A stretch of DNA of 64,000 bases. Origin: Chitinophaga sp. sic0106. GTDB lineage: Bacteria; Bacteroidota; Bacteroidia; Chitinophagales; Chitinophagaceae. The position numbers were made by a program, and so were the translations under genes. The notes beneath the pieces are model-generated. The model saw only the letters and a program-made list of their open reading frames with translations, searched no databases and was not told where the DNA came from. The stretch is taken from contig NZ_JAHUWJ010000010.1 in assembly GCF_019219075.1 (NCBI RefSeq), forward strand, positions 1-64,000, given 5' to 3'. Positions 16,244 through 23,756 of the stretch are shown in pieces (position 1 is the stretch's first letter; every line of letters begins with the position of its first letter).

Positions 16244-16261
16244 TTGTAACGATCATTACAA
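16244..16261. promoter_or_regulatory. TetR operator before the second SDR gene
   Basis: TTGTAACGATCATTACAA is an 18-bp palindrome with one mismatched pair. It shares TTGTAACGAT and TACAAAA with the site in the TetR promoter. Confidence 0.6.
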
Positions 16262-16276
16262 AATTAAAAAACAGAT

Positions 16277-17071
16277 ATGGATTTACAGTTGAAAGGTAGA
16301 ACTGCTTTTATCAGTGGTGCTACGCAGGGCATTGGTTTTGCTATAGCGTTGCAGCTATTACAGGAAGGGGCCATTGTAATCATCAATGGAAGAACAAAGG
16401 ATAAAGTGAATGCGGCTGTTCAAAAATTAGGGGCAGCCGTACCTGGCGCTAATGTCCGTGGAATAGCGGCAGCTTTTGCGGTGGTGGAGGAAGTGAACGC
16501 ATTACTGGCGGAATTGCCGGAGGTGGACATATTGGTGAATAATGTGGGCGTATTTGGGTTAAAAGATTTTACAAGTATCGAAGACAACGAGTGGCAAAGT
16601 ATGTTTGACATAAATGTGATGAGCAGTGTTCGGTTGTCACGTTTCCTGCTACCCGGCATGCTGGCCCGTAAATGGGGGAGAATAATATTTATCAGCAGTG
16701 AGTCCGGTGTGAATGTCCCTTCCAATATGATTCACTATGGTATGACCAAAACAGCTATGCTGTCATTAAGCAATGGGCTGTCCAAACTGACGAAAGGTAC
16801 TGCGGTAACTGTAAACACAATAGTAGGTGGACCTACTTATTCAGAAGGCGTTGCCGGTGCTGTTAAGCATATTGCGCAGGCAAATAATACCGGAGAATTG
16901 GAAATGAAATCGGCCATTCTTCAAAGTACCAATCCACAATCATTATTACAGCGTTTTATTGCTACGGAAGAAATAGCAGGTATTGCCTGTTATCTTTGCA
17001 GTCCGCTGGCGATAGTGATTAACGGGGCGGCGATCAGGGCAGATGGAGGCGTTTTAAATACAATTTTGTAG
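16277..17071 (+). CDS. SDR family oxidoreductase
   Basis: This 264-residue classical SDR has ISGATQGIG for dinucleotide binding near residues 11-19, NNVG in place of NNAG, a Ser in IFISSESG and the catalytic YGMTK. It probably reduces a ketone or oxidises an alcohol with NAD(P). It is the only gene after the TetR regulator and shares its operator, so it is the likely target of induction. Confidence 0.9.
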   Translation: MDLQLKGRTAFISGATQGIGFAIALQLLQEGAIVIINGRTKDKVNAAVQKLGAAVPGANVRGIAAAFAVVEEVNALLAELPEVDILVNNVGVFGLKDFTSIEDNEWQSMFDINVMSSVRLSRFLLPGMLARKWGRIIFISSESGVNVPSNMIHYGMTKTAMLSLSNGLSKLTKGTAVTVNTIVGGPTYSEGVAGAVKHIAQANNTGELEMKSAILQSTNPQSLLQRFIATEEIAGIACYLCSPLAIVINGAAIRADGGVLNTIL

Positions 17072-17107
17072 GGTGCTTTCGGAAGATGGATGTGATATGC
17101 CTGACAC

Positions 17108-17151
17108 ACTAAAAAAAGTCGGACACCCTAAGGTATCCGACTTTTTTTAGT
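17108..17151. terminator. bidirectional terminator
   Basis: ACTAAAAAAAGTCGGA and TCCGACTTTTTTTAGT form 16-bp arms, with a T-run on both strands. It separates the convergent SDR and VOC genes. Confidence 0.8.
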
Positions 17152-17165
17152 ACAACGTTATAAGT

Positions 17166-17576
17166 TTAAACCTGAGGAGGCATTTTACTCATATCCATAT
17201 ACACCGCTTCCCAATTATGACCATCCAGATCTTCAAAGCTACGCTGCTGCATAAAGCCGTAATCCACTGGTTCCCGGTATTCCCGTCCACCTGCTTTCAG
17301 TGCATTTTCGATAAATGTATTCAACTCATCGTTACTGCTCATAGAAAGAGAGTTGATCACTGCAATGTTGCTTTTTGCATCGGTGATTGTTTTCGGGGTA
17401 AACTGCCGGAATTTATCATGTGTAAGCAGCATCACGAATATGGTATCGCTTACCACCATACAGGCAGCTGTTTCATCAGTGAACTGTGGGTTATTTTTAA
17501 AACCGATGGCTTCATAAAAAGACATTGATTTCTTCAAGTCCGCTACAGGAAGGTTAATAAAAACTTGTTTTGACAT
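17166..17576 (-). CDS. VOC family protein (glyoxalase/bleomycin-resistance fold)
   Basis: This 136-residue protein shows the vicinal-oxygen-chelate pattern: FINLPVADLKKSMSFYEAIGF at the N-terminus and YGFMQQRSFEDLDGHNWEAVYMD at the C-terminus, with the metal-ligand Glu in WEAVY. Members bind a divalent metal and act on glyoxal adducts, dioxygenase substrates or antibiotics. The closest match by eye is to the YdcJ/PhnB-like glyoxalases. It is separated from the minus-strand AraC gene upstream by 89 bp. Confidence 0.88.
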   Translation of the reverse strand: MSKQVFINLPVADLKKSMSFYEAIGFKNNPQFTDETAACMVVSDTIFVMLLTHDKFRQFTPKTITDAKSNIAVINSLSMSSNDELNTFIENALKAGGREYREPVDYGFMQQRSFEDLDGHNWEAVYMDMSKMPPQV

Positions 17577-17665
17577 AATATGAAGATTTAAAAATTACTG
17601 ATACAAAACAACAGCTTCCACTTCAAAACGTTTGGTCAATTAGTTGGTTAAATAAGTCCATTCCA

Positions 17666-18568
17666 TCACTTGTGCAACTTGCGATATTCCAATGGGGAGC
17701 GTCCTACCTGTTTTTTAAAGAATTTCCCAAAATTGGCAGGATCAGAAAAATTCAATTGATATGCAATCCGGGATATTTCAAAGTCGGTGTATTGTATGAG
17801 TGACCTGGCTTCGCTTGTGAGGCGGTCTGCGATATAGCTCAGCGCATTTTTTCCGGTGAGTGATTTAACTGATTGCGACAGATAGTTTGCGGTAACGGAT
17901 AACATATCTGCATATTCCTTAACAGTTCGCTTATCGATATAGTGATGATTAACTAACTGGATGAATCGCTGCAGTAACAACTGCTGTGCATTGGCCTGCC
18001 TGATGTTTTGTTTTTTTTCGTTAGCGTAACCTTCCAGGAAATACAACAGACCTAATAGTTTGATACGGGCCTCCATATGCTGAGCCTGTGAAGAGCGTTC
18101 GTAGGCCATAAATACTTCTTCAAAATGTGGTGCGAGCTGCCGGAAGGTTTCATATTCAAATTTAAACAAGTTGGTGTGCAGCACATCGAAAAGCGGAAAC
18201 GTTTTGTGAAAATCGGGCTTGAAGAAGGAGTAACATGCTGGCTTAAAATAGATAACATATCCTTCGAGCGAATTATTATGCGAAAAGCTATACAATAGAT
18301 TCGGGGAGTGGAACACGAGGTAAGATTCCGGATTATTCACCTTTTTACCGCCATAGTTTACCTCTACGCTTCCGGAGTTGTGCAACAATGCAAAAAAGTA
18401 AAAGGATCGTTTAAAGGGTGGTTTATAAACCTGTAAGTCTTCGAGGTTAAGTTTCGTTAATCTCAGGCAGTAGAAGTCTGGATTCGTGGTTCTTCCGGGC
18501 CAGGGTATGGAAGCCAGAAAGTCATTTATATCGGTGTAATACGGCAGTAAAGTATTTAGTTGATCCAT
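17666..18568 (-). CDS. AraC family transcriptional regulator
   Basis: This 300-residue regulator has an N-terminal cupin domain (LLHNSGSVEVNYGGKKVN) and a C-terminal AraC domain ending ISRIAYQLNFSDPANFGKFFKKQVGRSPLEYRKLHK, quoted in part as DPANFGKFFKKQVGRSPLEY. The gene upstream of its possible target is not obvious; the VOC gene 89 bp downstream on the same strand may be co-regulated. The ligand is unknown. Confidence 0.9.
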   Translation of the reverse strand: MDQLNTLLPYYTDINDFLASIPWPGRTTNPDFYCLRLTKLNLEDLQVYKPPFKRSFYFFALLHNSGSVEVNYGGKKVNNPESYLVFHSPNLLYSFSHNNSLEGYVIYFKPACYSFFKPDFHKTFPLFDVLHTNLFKFEYETFRQLAPHFEEVFMAYERSSQAQHMEARIKLLGLLYFLEGYANEKKQNIRQANAQQLLLQRFIQLVNHHYIDKRTVKEYADMLSVTANYLSQSVKSLTGKNALSYIADRLTSEARSLIQYTDFEISRIAYQLNFSDPANFGKFFKKQVGRSPLEYRKLHK

Positions 18569-18681
18569 ATGCTAATCCGGGAGTCATGCAGCTTCGTTTA
18601 ATGGAAGCTTGTTTACTCCTAAATATAGCGCAATAAAATTGGTTTCAACAGGAGCTCCGATGAGCTTGATATAGTAAAAAT

Positions 18682-18719
18682 AAAAAGGACAAAACAGCAT
18701 GTGCTATTTTGTCCTTTTT
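18682..18719 (-). terminator. terminator of tRNA-Pro copy 1
   Basis: AAAAAGGACAAAA and TTTTGTCCTTTTT form 13-bp arms around an inner AGCA/TGCT stem. It lies 6 bp beyond the 3' end of the tRNA and ends in T residues on the minus strand. Confidence 0.75.
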
Positions 18720-18724
18720 CTAAG

Positions 18725-18798
18725 TCGGGGTGGCAGGATTCGAACCTACGACCTCCACATCCCAAATGTGGCGCGATACCGGGCTACGCTACACCCCG
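18725..18798 (-). tRNA. tRNA-Pro(UGG), copy 1
   Basis: The minus strand folds as a 74-nt cloverleaf with acceptor arms CGGGGTG/CACCCCG and discriminator A. The anticodon stem is CCACA/TGTGG with loop TTTGGGA, giving anticodon TGG, and the T arm contains GGTTCGAATCC. CCA is not encoded. An identical copy lies at 22951-23024. Confidence 0.97.
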
Positions 18799-18986
18799 AA
18801 CTTTTTCCGGTGTGCAATCCGAGTGTTTGTATCTCTGATTGCGGAGTGCAAAGGTAGCGAAGTTTGCGAGAAAACCAAATCGGGAGTTCTATTTTTTTTA
18901 TTTTTTTTTTGAATGAAGGGTTTAATCAGCATAGCGCATCAATCAAAAATTCGTTCAAGAATGTATACCACAAAGAGTTTCAGCGA

Positions 18987-20621
18987 TCAGTATTTAGGAG
19001 AAATTATTTTCCAGCGGAACAACAATTCCAGTTGCAGTTTGGGTTTAATTGGGTCTGAGATTGGTTCGAGTCGCTGGAAATACACGGGAATGGTAGTTCT
19101 GAAGGCTGCCTGCCATTTGCTATGGTCATAATATATTTCAGCGGTGGCGTTGCTTTGGAAACGTCCGATTGATTTCCATATTTCTGTTTTATCGCCAAAG
19201 AATTGTGGGAGTCGGGCAGTATCATTGGTGAGACTGTACTGATAGGTTCGTTGTATTCCTGCCAGGTGTGCGTAGTATGCCTGGGCGCCTACGCCAGCAA
19301 ACCAGTTGTCTTTCACGCGATGACTATAGGACAATGTGGCGCTGTAGCCGAAGGTTTGTATAAGGCTGACGAAGATGATGTTGGTGCCGCTGCCGAGATA
19401 GGGGACGGTGTCGTACCATTTGTTGTTAAAAGCCTGTGTTGCCAGGGCGTTGAGGTCGAGGCTAAGGGCTGCATTCAGCCAGGTACGTTCGGCCCTGATG
19501 CCGGGGATGGGTATTTTATACAGCTGGCTATTACCGTTGGGGCCTTTGTACCAGCTCAGGGAGCCGTTGATGGGCAACTGGGCTGTCCATTGTGGCATTA
19601 TTTGCCAGTAGCCTCTTTGCCGGGGTCCGGTGGGGCATCCCAGTTGATGCTGGGTAGTTAGAGTAGGGGGTGCTTGCAGGGCTGCGCTGATGCGGCGGTT
19701 AGCGGGTGTTTGGTATGCCGGCAGTGACATCAGTAACGATGTAGGGACGGCAGCACCGGAAGAGGTGGATAAGTGCTTATCGTTAGTATTGATAGCGGTT
19801 GAAGGATCAGCGACACTATTGGCTATTTTATCATCAGCCAAACGGGATGCTTTATTGGAGTTGTCAGCAGCATTTACCCTGCGGTCAGGCATGTTAAGTG
19901 CACGATCGGATTTAACGTTCCTCCCTACATGCAATTTGGCTCCTGTATTCATTGACAGCCCTGGCTCAGCGCCTCCGCCAGTCCCATTCAGTCCTTCTAT
20001 ATCCATCTCTCCTCCCATGGTTTTACCTACTCCGGCTGATTGCGCATCACTACTGTTAATTGTACTTTCCACTTTATTACCATTACGCTCACCTACCTCT
20101 TTCCTATCATTTACAGGCTTGTCCAACACACCATTTTGAGCAGAGGTATGGCTGGTGCTGCCGGGGCTCTCTTTATCAGACGTTGATAATTCGGACGGTA
20201 TTGTGTTTTGTATTTCAGCGGTCCCAATATTTGCATTCCCTGGTGCAGTAGTGCTGCTCTTATCCGGAGGAAAAGAACGTTGTTCCTGCAAACTGGAGGT
20301 CTGGCTTTGATGATGCTTCGTACTATAGGTCATCACTTGCCAGGTGACTATTGTTGTGATTACTGCCATTACTACCAGGCTACCGGAAATCTTTATTATC
20401 CGGGATATTGCTGGCAAGGCATTACCAACGTTATTTTCCATGGTTGTTTGTTCAGTTGTGCCTGTGTTTTCCGGGAAAGCCGTTCCGGAGATATCCGGTT
20501 GCAGTGGCATAGCTTCATTGAGGCGCTCCTCCATTTTCATCCAGCTGTCGCCGACAGGAGGAATGTGAATGGGTGGAGTGCCATCGTTGGGCAGGCCCTT
20601 ATGCAAATTGCTTTCGTTCAC
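18987..20621 (-). CDS. trans-envelope protein paired with an ECF sigma factor
   Basis: This 544-residue protein has an unusual layout. Residues about 1-88 are hydrophilic and would be cytoplasmic (WMKMEERLNEAM), followed by one membrane segment (about 90-110, SLVVMAVITTIVTWQVM). A long Ser/Thr/Asn-rich linker comes next, then a C-terminal region of about 200 residues with alternating hydrophobic strands that ends LELLFRWKIIS, like an outer-membrane beta-barrel. It starts 10 bp after an ECF sigma factor gene. By position it should act as an anti-sigma or sensing partner, but I recognise no named anti-sigma domain. Confidence 0.75.
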   Translation of the reverse strand: MNESNLHKGLPNDGTPPIHIPPVGDSWMKMEERLNEAMPLQPDISGTAFPENTGTTEQTTMENNVGNALPAISRIIKISGSLVVMAVITTIVTWQVMTYSTKHHQSQTSSLQEQRSFPPDKSSTTAPGNANIGTAEIQNTIPSELSTSDKESPGSTSHTSAQNGVLDKPVNDRKEVGERNGNKVESTINSSDAQSAGVGKTMGGEMDIEGLNGTGGGAEPGLSMNTGAKLHVGRNVKSDRALNMPDRRVNAADNSNKASRLADDKIANSVADPSTAINTNDKHLSTSSGAAVPTSLLMSLPAYQTPANRRISAALQAPPTLTTQHQLGCPTGPRQRGYWQIMPQWTAQLPINGSLSWYKGPNGNSQLYKIPIPGIRAERTWLNAALSLDLNALATQAFNNKWYDTVPYLGSGTNIIFVSLIQTFGYSATLSYSHRVKDNWFAGVGAQAYYAHLAGIQRTYQYSLTNDTARLPQFFGDKTEIWKSIGRFQSNATAEIYYDHSKWQAAFRTTIPVYFQRLEPISDPIKPKLQLELLFRWKIISPKY

Positions 20622-20631
20622 AGGCGGTACA

Positions 20632-21162
20632 TTATTTAAGGTAGTATTGTTCCAATATTGGCTTTAGTTTACTGCGCGTTTCACTGAGGTGCCATTTTAC
20701 AGTTCCTGGACTTTGCTGCAGCTTTTCACTGATATCTCTGATAGAAAACCCTTCCAGGTAAAACAGCGAGCAGACGGCTCTGGTAGCGGGAGGAAGATTA
20801 TCCAGTAGTTTATACACATCTTCCCAGGCCAATTTCCTCAGTATATTATTCTGCGTAAAACCTACATCCTCCTCCAGCTCCTGACTTACGGGCCATTTCC
20901 GAAGCCTTACACGGTCTAACGCCGTATTTCTGACAACCGTATAAGCCCAGTTAAAAAACTCGCCTTTTCCGGCATCGTATTTATTTAGTTGTGTAAACAC
21001 CTGCAACATACCATCATTCAACACTTCTACTGCCTCTTCCGGATTACTGAAGAACTTTCTGCACAATAGGAATAGTGCCGGATAATATTTCCGGTATAGT
21101 CGTTCCTGACTGAGCCTGTTGTTGGCCAAACAATCCCGTACCAATTGCTGAATATCTTCCAA
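20632..21162 (-). CDS. RNA polymerase sigma-70 factor, ECF subfamily
   Basis: This 176-residue sigma factor has region 2 (YRKYYPALFLLCRKFF through GEFFNWAYTVVRNTALDRVR) and region 4 (LPPATRAVCSLFYLEGFSIRDISEKLQQSPGTVKWHLSETRSKL), quoted in part as FSIRDISEKLQQSPGTVKWH. It lacks regions 1 and 3, as expected of ECF factors. The next gene on the same strand, 10 bp away, encodes a one-pass protein that is its probable regulator. Confidence 0.92.
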   Translation of the reverse strand: MEDIQQLVRDCLANNRLSQERLYRKYYPALFLLCRKFFSNPEEAVEVLNDGMLQVFTQLNKYDAGKGEFFNWAYTVVRNTALDRVRLRKWPVSQELEEDVGFTQNNILRKLAWEDVYKLLDNLPPATRAVCSLFYLEGFSIRDISEKLQQSPGTVKWHLSETRSKLKPILEQYYLK

Positions 21163-21349
21163 TGGACTAATCCTGGTTACAGTACCGGTTAAGAATATGA
21201 ATAATGGTTCTTTATGATCATCGGCGATAGTTACTTTTCAAGGCTTAAATAACGATCATCCGTTTATATATTTAGTTACAGCATACAGCAACATAAATAT
21301 ACTACGCCCTTGCAGTATTACTAACACTGCCGGCTATACGATAGCTGCA

Positions 21350-21694
21350 TTACCTGCGGGAGGCGATTGAACTATCAATCGGATGCCAGGGTGTATCTAC
21401 CGGATACCTGGGCGTATCAACAGGAGGGTGCCATTGAGAGTCCACCGGGGGATGCCAGTTTGAGTCTACAGGCGGATAAATAGTAGTATCTCCGGGTAGG
21501 TGAATATTTGTATCCTTTGGAGGAAGGATAATGGTATCGCCAGGATGCCCTGTGGAATCACCTGGTATTCCGGAGGAGTCTTTTGACATTGCCAACGAAC
21601 TGGCCTTCAGTGATTCAAATGTGTCATTTTCTTTACGGCAGCCAATGACTACACAGAGCAGCAACATTAAACAGAGCATGGGAATGCATCTCAT
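21350..21694 (-). CDS. Pro/Trp-rich repeat lipoprotein
   Basis: This 114-residue lipoprotein has a signal peptide with lipobox Cys at about residue 19 (CVVIGC). The mature part is low-complexity: an SSGIPGDSTGHPGDT segment leads into repeats of the type HPPVDSxW, with PPVDSNWHPPVDSQWHPPVD at the core and degraded units after it. No catalytic domain is seen. A wall-spanning or adhesive extension is possible, but the function is unknown. It lies 187 bp upstream of the sigma-factor gene on the same strand. Confidence 0.7.
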   Translation of the reverse strand: MRCIPMLCLMLLLCVVIGCRKENDTFESLKASSLAMSKDSSGIPGDSTGHPGDTIILPPKDTNIHLPGDTTIYPPVDSNWHPPVDSQWHPPVDTPRYPVDTPWHPIDSSIASRR

Positions 21695-22109
21695 AGAAAA
21701 TAGTTTATACTGAATTAAACGGGGGCATACAAGCGAAAGGTTGGGTTGGTATGCAAATTTTTAGCAGTAGATAAGTTGGCGTATCCGCACTTATAATCCT
21801 AAAGCCTCCACTTAGGAAACAGATATGGCCGACTGCCATTTTTGAACCTCACTGGTAAACAAGGCTTTGTACTTTTACCCTACTACTCCTAACCGATTAA
21901 AGAAACTCGAATACAACCATCTGCATTATCTGACGTAGCACTGGAGTTATCTTGTTGGCCCCATATTGCGGAGACGTTTATGGTCTCCGCTTTTTTATCC
22001 CCTACTAACAAAATTGTGTGCTACCAACAATCGGTTGTAATACATACTCCTGCTGGATTCAGGCAATACATTTGCCATACAGATTTGTATTACAAAATTT
22101 ATAAGCATC
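21695..22109. other. intergenic region with an orphan plus-strand terminator
   Basis: This 415-bp gap separates the minus-strand lipoprotein gene from the plus-strand SDR. It contains no credible protein gene, but ends a plus-strand transcript at 21968-21996. Any such transcript must begin within the gap or antisense to the lipoprotein, so a small RNA is possible. Confidence 0.5.
21968..21996 (+). terminator. orphan Rho-independent terminator
   Basis: GCGGAGAC and GTCTCCGC form perfect 8-bp arms around GTTTATG, followed by six T residues on the plus strand. No plus-strand gene lies upstream before the SDR at 16277-17071, which has its own terminator. Confidence 0.75.
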
Positions 22110-22862
22110 ATGGATTTATATCTTCAACACAAAACAGCAGTAGTAACAGGCGCCAGTCAGGGACTTGGTCGCAGTATTGTTAAAACCCTTGCCGCAGAGG
22201 GAGTAAGCGTATTAGCCACGGCAAGGAATGAAGCTTTATTAACGGATTTACAAGCAGAGATTAAAGCAGAAGGCGGAGTAGTACCAGCCATATTTGTACA
22301 GGACTTCACTGCGCCAGGCGGACCTGCAGCCATTGCCGCTGCTGCACTGGATATCTTCGGAACAGTGGATATTCTGATTAATAATGCAGGTGCGAGTCGC
22401 CCCCTGGCACCCATTGCACCGGAGGAAGAGTGGCAGGCAGCTTTTACGCTCGACTTCCACCATCACAGGCAATTAACACAGGCATTACTGCCACAATTCA
22501 TCGCACGTAAGCAGGGGGCGATACTAAACTTAGCCAGTACCTACGAGCTGCGCAGCATTAATGCTTCGGCTGTAGCTAAAGCCGCGATTGTGTCCTGGTC
22601 AAAAGCACTGGCGGGTGAACTGGCCCCACATGGTATCCGGGTGAATAGCCTGCAACCTGGCATTATCGATTCCGCGCAGATACGCAGAATCTTCCCCGGA
22701 GAAGAACGAAAGAAATTTGCTGAAAGGGAAATACCGATGGGTGATTTTGGAGAACCGGAAGACATTGCGAATATGGCCGCGTTCCTGGTATCACCGAGAT
22801 CGAAATATGTGACGGGTACGGTAGCGGTAGTGGATGGAGGAATGCGGAGATATGCATTTTAA
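22110..22862 (+). CDS. SDR family oxidoreductase
   Basis: This 250-residue classical SDR has VTGASQGLGRS at residues 11-21, NNAG near 92, and ends TGTVAVVDGGMRRY. At the expected active site the sequence reads STYELRSINASAVAKAAI: the usual YxxxK Tyr is replaced, as the motif appears as SAVAK with Ala/Ser in the Tyr position. This may impair normal catalysis or reflect a shifted active site. It stands alone between an orphan terminator and a terminator shared with tRNA-Pro. Confidence 0.88.
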   Translation: MDLYLQHKTAVVTGASQGLGRSIVKTLAAEGVSVLATARNEALLTDLQAEIKAEGGVVPAIFVQDFTAPGGPAAIAAAALDIFGTVDILINNAGASRPLAPIAPEEEWQAAFTLDFHHHRQLTQALLPQFIARKQGAILNLASTYELRSINASAVAKAAIVSWSKALAGELAPHGIRVNSLQPGIIDSAQIRRIFPGEERKKFAEREIPMGDFGEPEDIANMAAFLVSPRSKYVTGTVAVVDGGMRRYAF

Positions 22863-22902
22863 CAATCGTAGCGCTGGCCGCTATAGTGTTTAAATATACC
22901 TG

Positions 22903-22940
22903 CAAAAAAAAGCCTTACAGTTTGCACTGTAAGGCTTTTA
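22903..22940. terminator. bidirectional terminator of SDR and tRNA genes
   Basis: AAAAGCCTTACAG and CTGTAAGGCTTTT form 13-bp arms around TTTGCA. Extra A residues on the left give a strong T-run on the minus strand for the tRNA transcript. Confidence 0.8.
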
Positions 22941-22950
22941 GCGTTCTAGG

Positions 22951-23024
22951 TCGGGGTGGCAGGATTCGAACCTACGACCTCCACATCCCAAATGTGGCGC
23001 GATACCGGGCTACGCTACACCCCG
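22951..23024 (-). tRNA. tRNA-Pro(UGG), copy 2
   Basis: This is identical in sequence to the tRNA-Pro(UGG) at 18725-18798 and in the same orientation. It is followed on the minus strand by a strong terminator and preceded 23 bp upstream by tRNA-Ser, so the two tRNAs are probably one transcript. Confidence 0.97.
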
Positions 23025-23047
23025 AAAAAAATCCCGACCTGGATTTG

Positions 23048-23136
23048 CGGTGAGGGAGGGATTCGAACCCTCGGTACAGTTTAACCCGTACGACGGTTTA
23101 GCAAACCGTTCCTTTCGGCCACTCAGGCACCTCACC
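23048..23136 (-). tRNA. tRNA-Ser(GCU)
   Basis: The minus strand forms an 89-nt class II tRNA with acceptor arms GGTGAGG/CCTCACC and discriminator G. The anticodon arm ACGGT-TTGCTAA-ACCGT gives anticodon GCT for AGC/AGU codons. The long variable arm and the T arm GGGTTCGAATCCC are typical of tRNA-Ser. CCA is not encoded. Confidence 0.96.
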
Positions 23137-23756
23137 ATTTACCTTCTATTAGCGCCTTTCGCGTTAGTTCCTTGAAGGGGTTGCAAAAATAGGAATTATT
23201 TTAAATTCACAAAAAACATTTACAGTTTTTTCGATATTTTTTTTGAGAATTAATCAGGGCAGATTTATTCAAACTCTTAAAACCCTTATCCGTATTGAAT
23301 TTCAGCGCCTAATTTGCAGACATGCCTACACGAAAAAAAAATTCTAATTGTGCGTAAAACAGGTGCAAAACCGAGTAAAAATAGCCTGGTTACTGCCGGG
23401 GGCAGTTAGTTCTCTCCCTAAAAAAGACAGCGGTATATATTCTAAAAAAGGCACTTCTATAAAAGACATGGTTTGCGGAGAAGGGATTATTATGACACTT
23501 CCGGTGTCATTGGGTGAGTTCCGCGCTTCGCGCGGTTGGCTACCGCCGGTAATTTCCGCTGGTAAATTAGGTACAGGGTATATAAGTCGGTAAGTGCCGG
23601 TAACATGAAAGTGCCGGAAAACAAAGTACAGGCTATGGCGCCCGGCATACCTGCATAGCAATTATTGCGGTACCATGAAAGTGCTCCGCCGGTATAAAAA
23701 CAGACATGCCCCCGTTTTAAACGGGGGCATGTCACAAATAGGTTACAGGGGGTAAA
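23137..23756. other. intergenic region between tRNA-Ser and dnaA
   Basis: This 620-bp region holds no gene I can support. It has two short hairpins, ATGACAC/GTGTCAT (23492-23510) and CCGCGC/GCGCGG (23521-23535), and several short GCCGGTA-like repeats. An 81-codon frame at 23348-23593 is low-complexity and unconvincing. The dnaA terminator lies at its right end. Confidence 0.5.
23703..23733 (-). terminator. terminator of dnaA
   Basis: GACATGCCCCCGTTT and AAACGGGGGCATGTC form perfect 15-bp arms with a single central base. On the minus strand TGTTTTTAT follows. It lies 24 bp after the dnaA stop codon. Confidence 0.8.

Noticed and set aside
21980-22183. 67-codon frame upstream of the third SDR gene
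   Set aside because: It starts within a terminator hairpin and overlaps the SDR start in another frame.
18725-23024. Integrative element bounded by tRNA-Pro attachment sites
   Set aside because: No integrase, transposase or mobilisation gene lies between the copies, so simple tRNA duplication is as likely.
23348-23593. 81-codon frame between tRNA-Ser and dnaA
   Set aside because: The region is made of short hairpins and repeats, and the peptide has no convincing composition or homologue.
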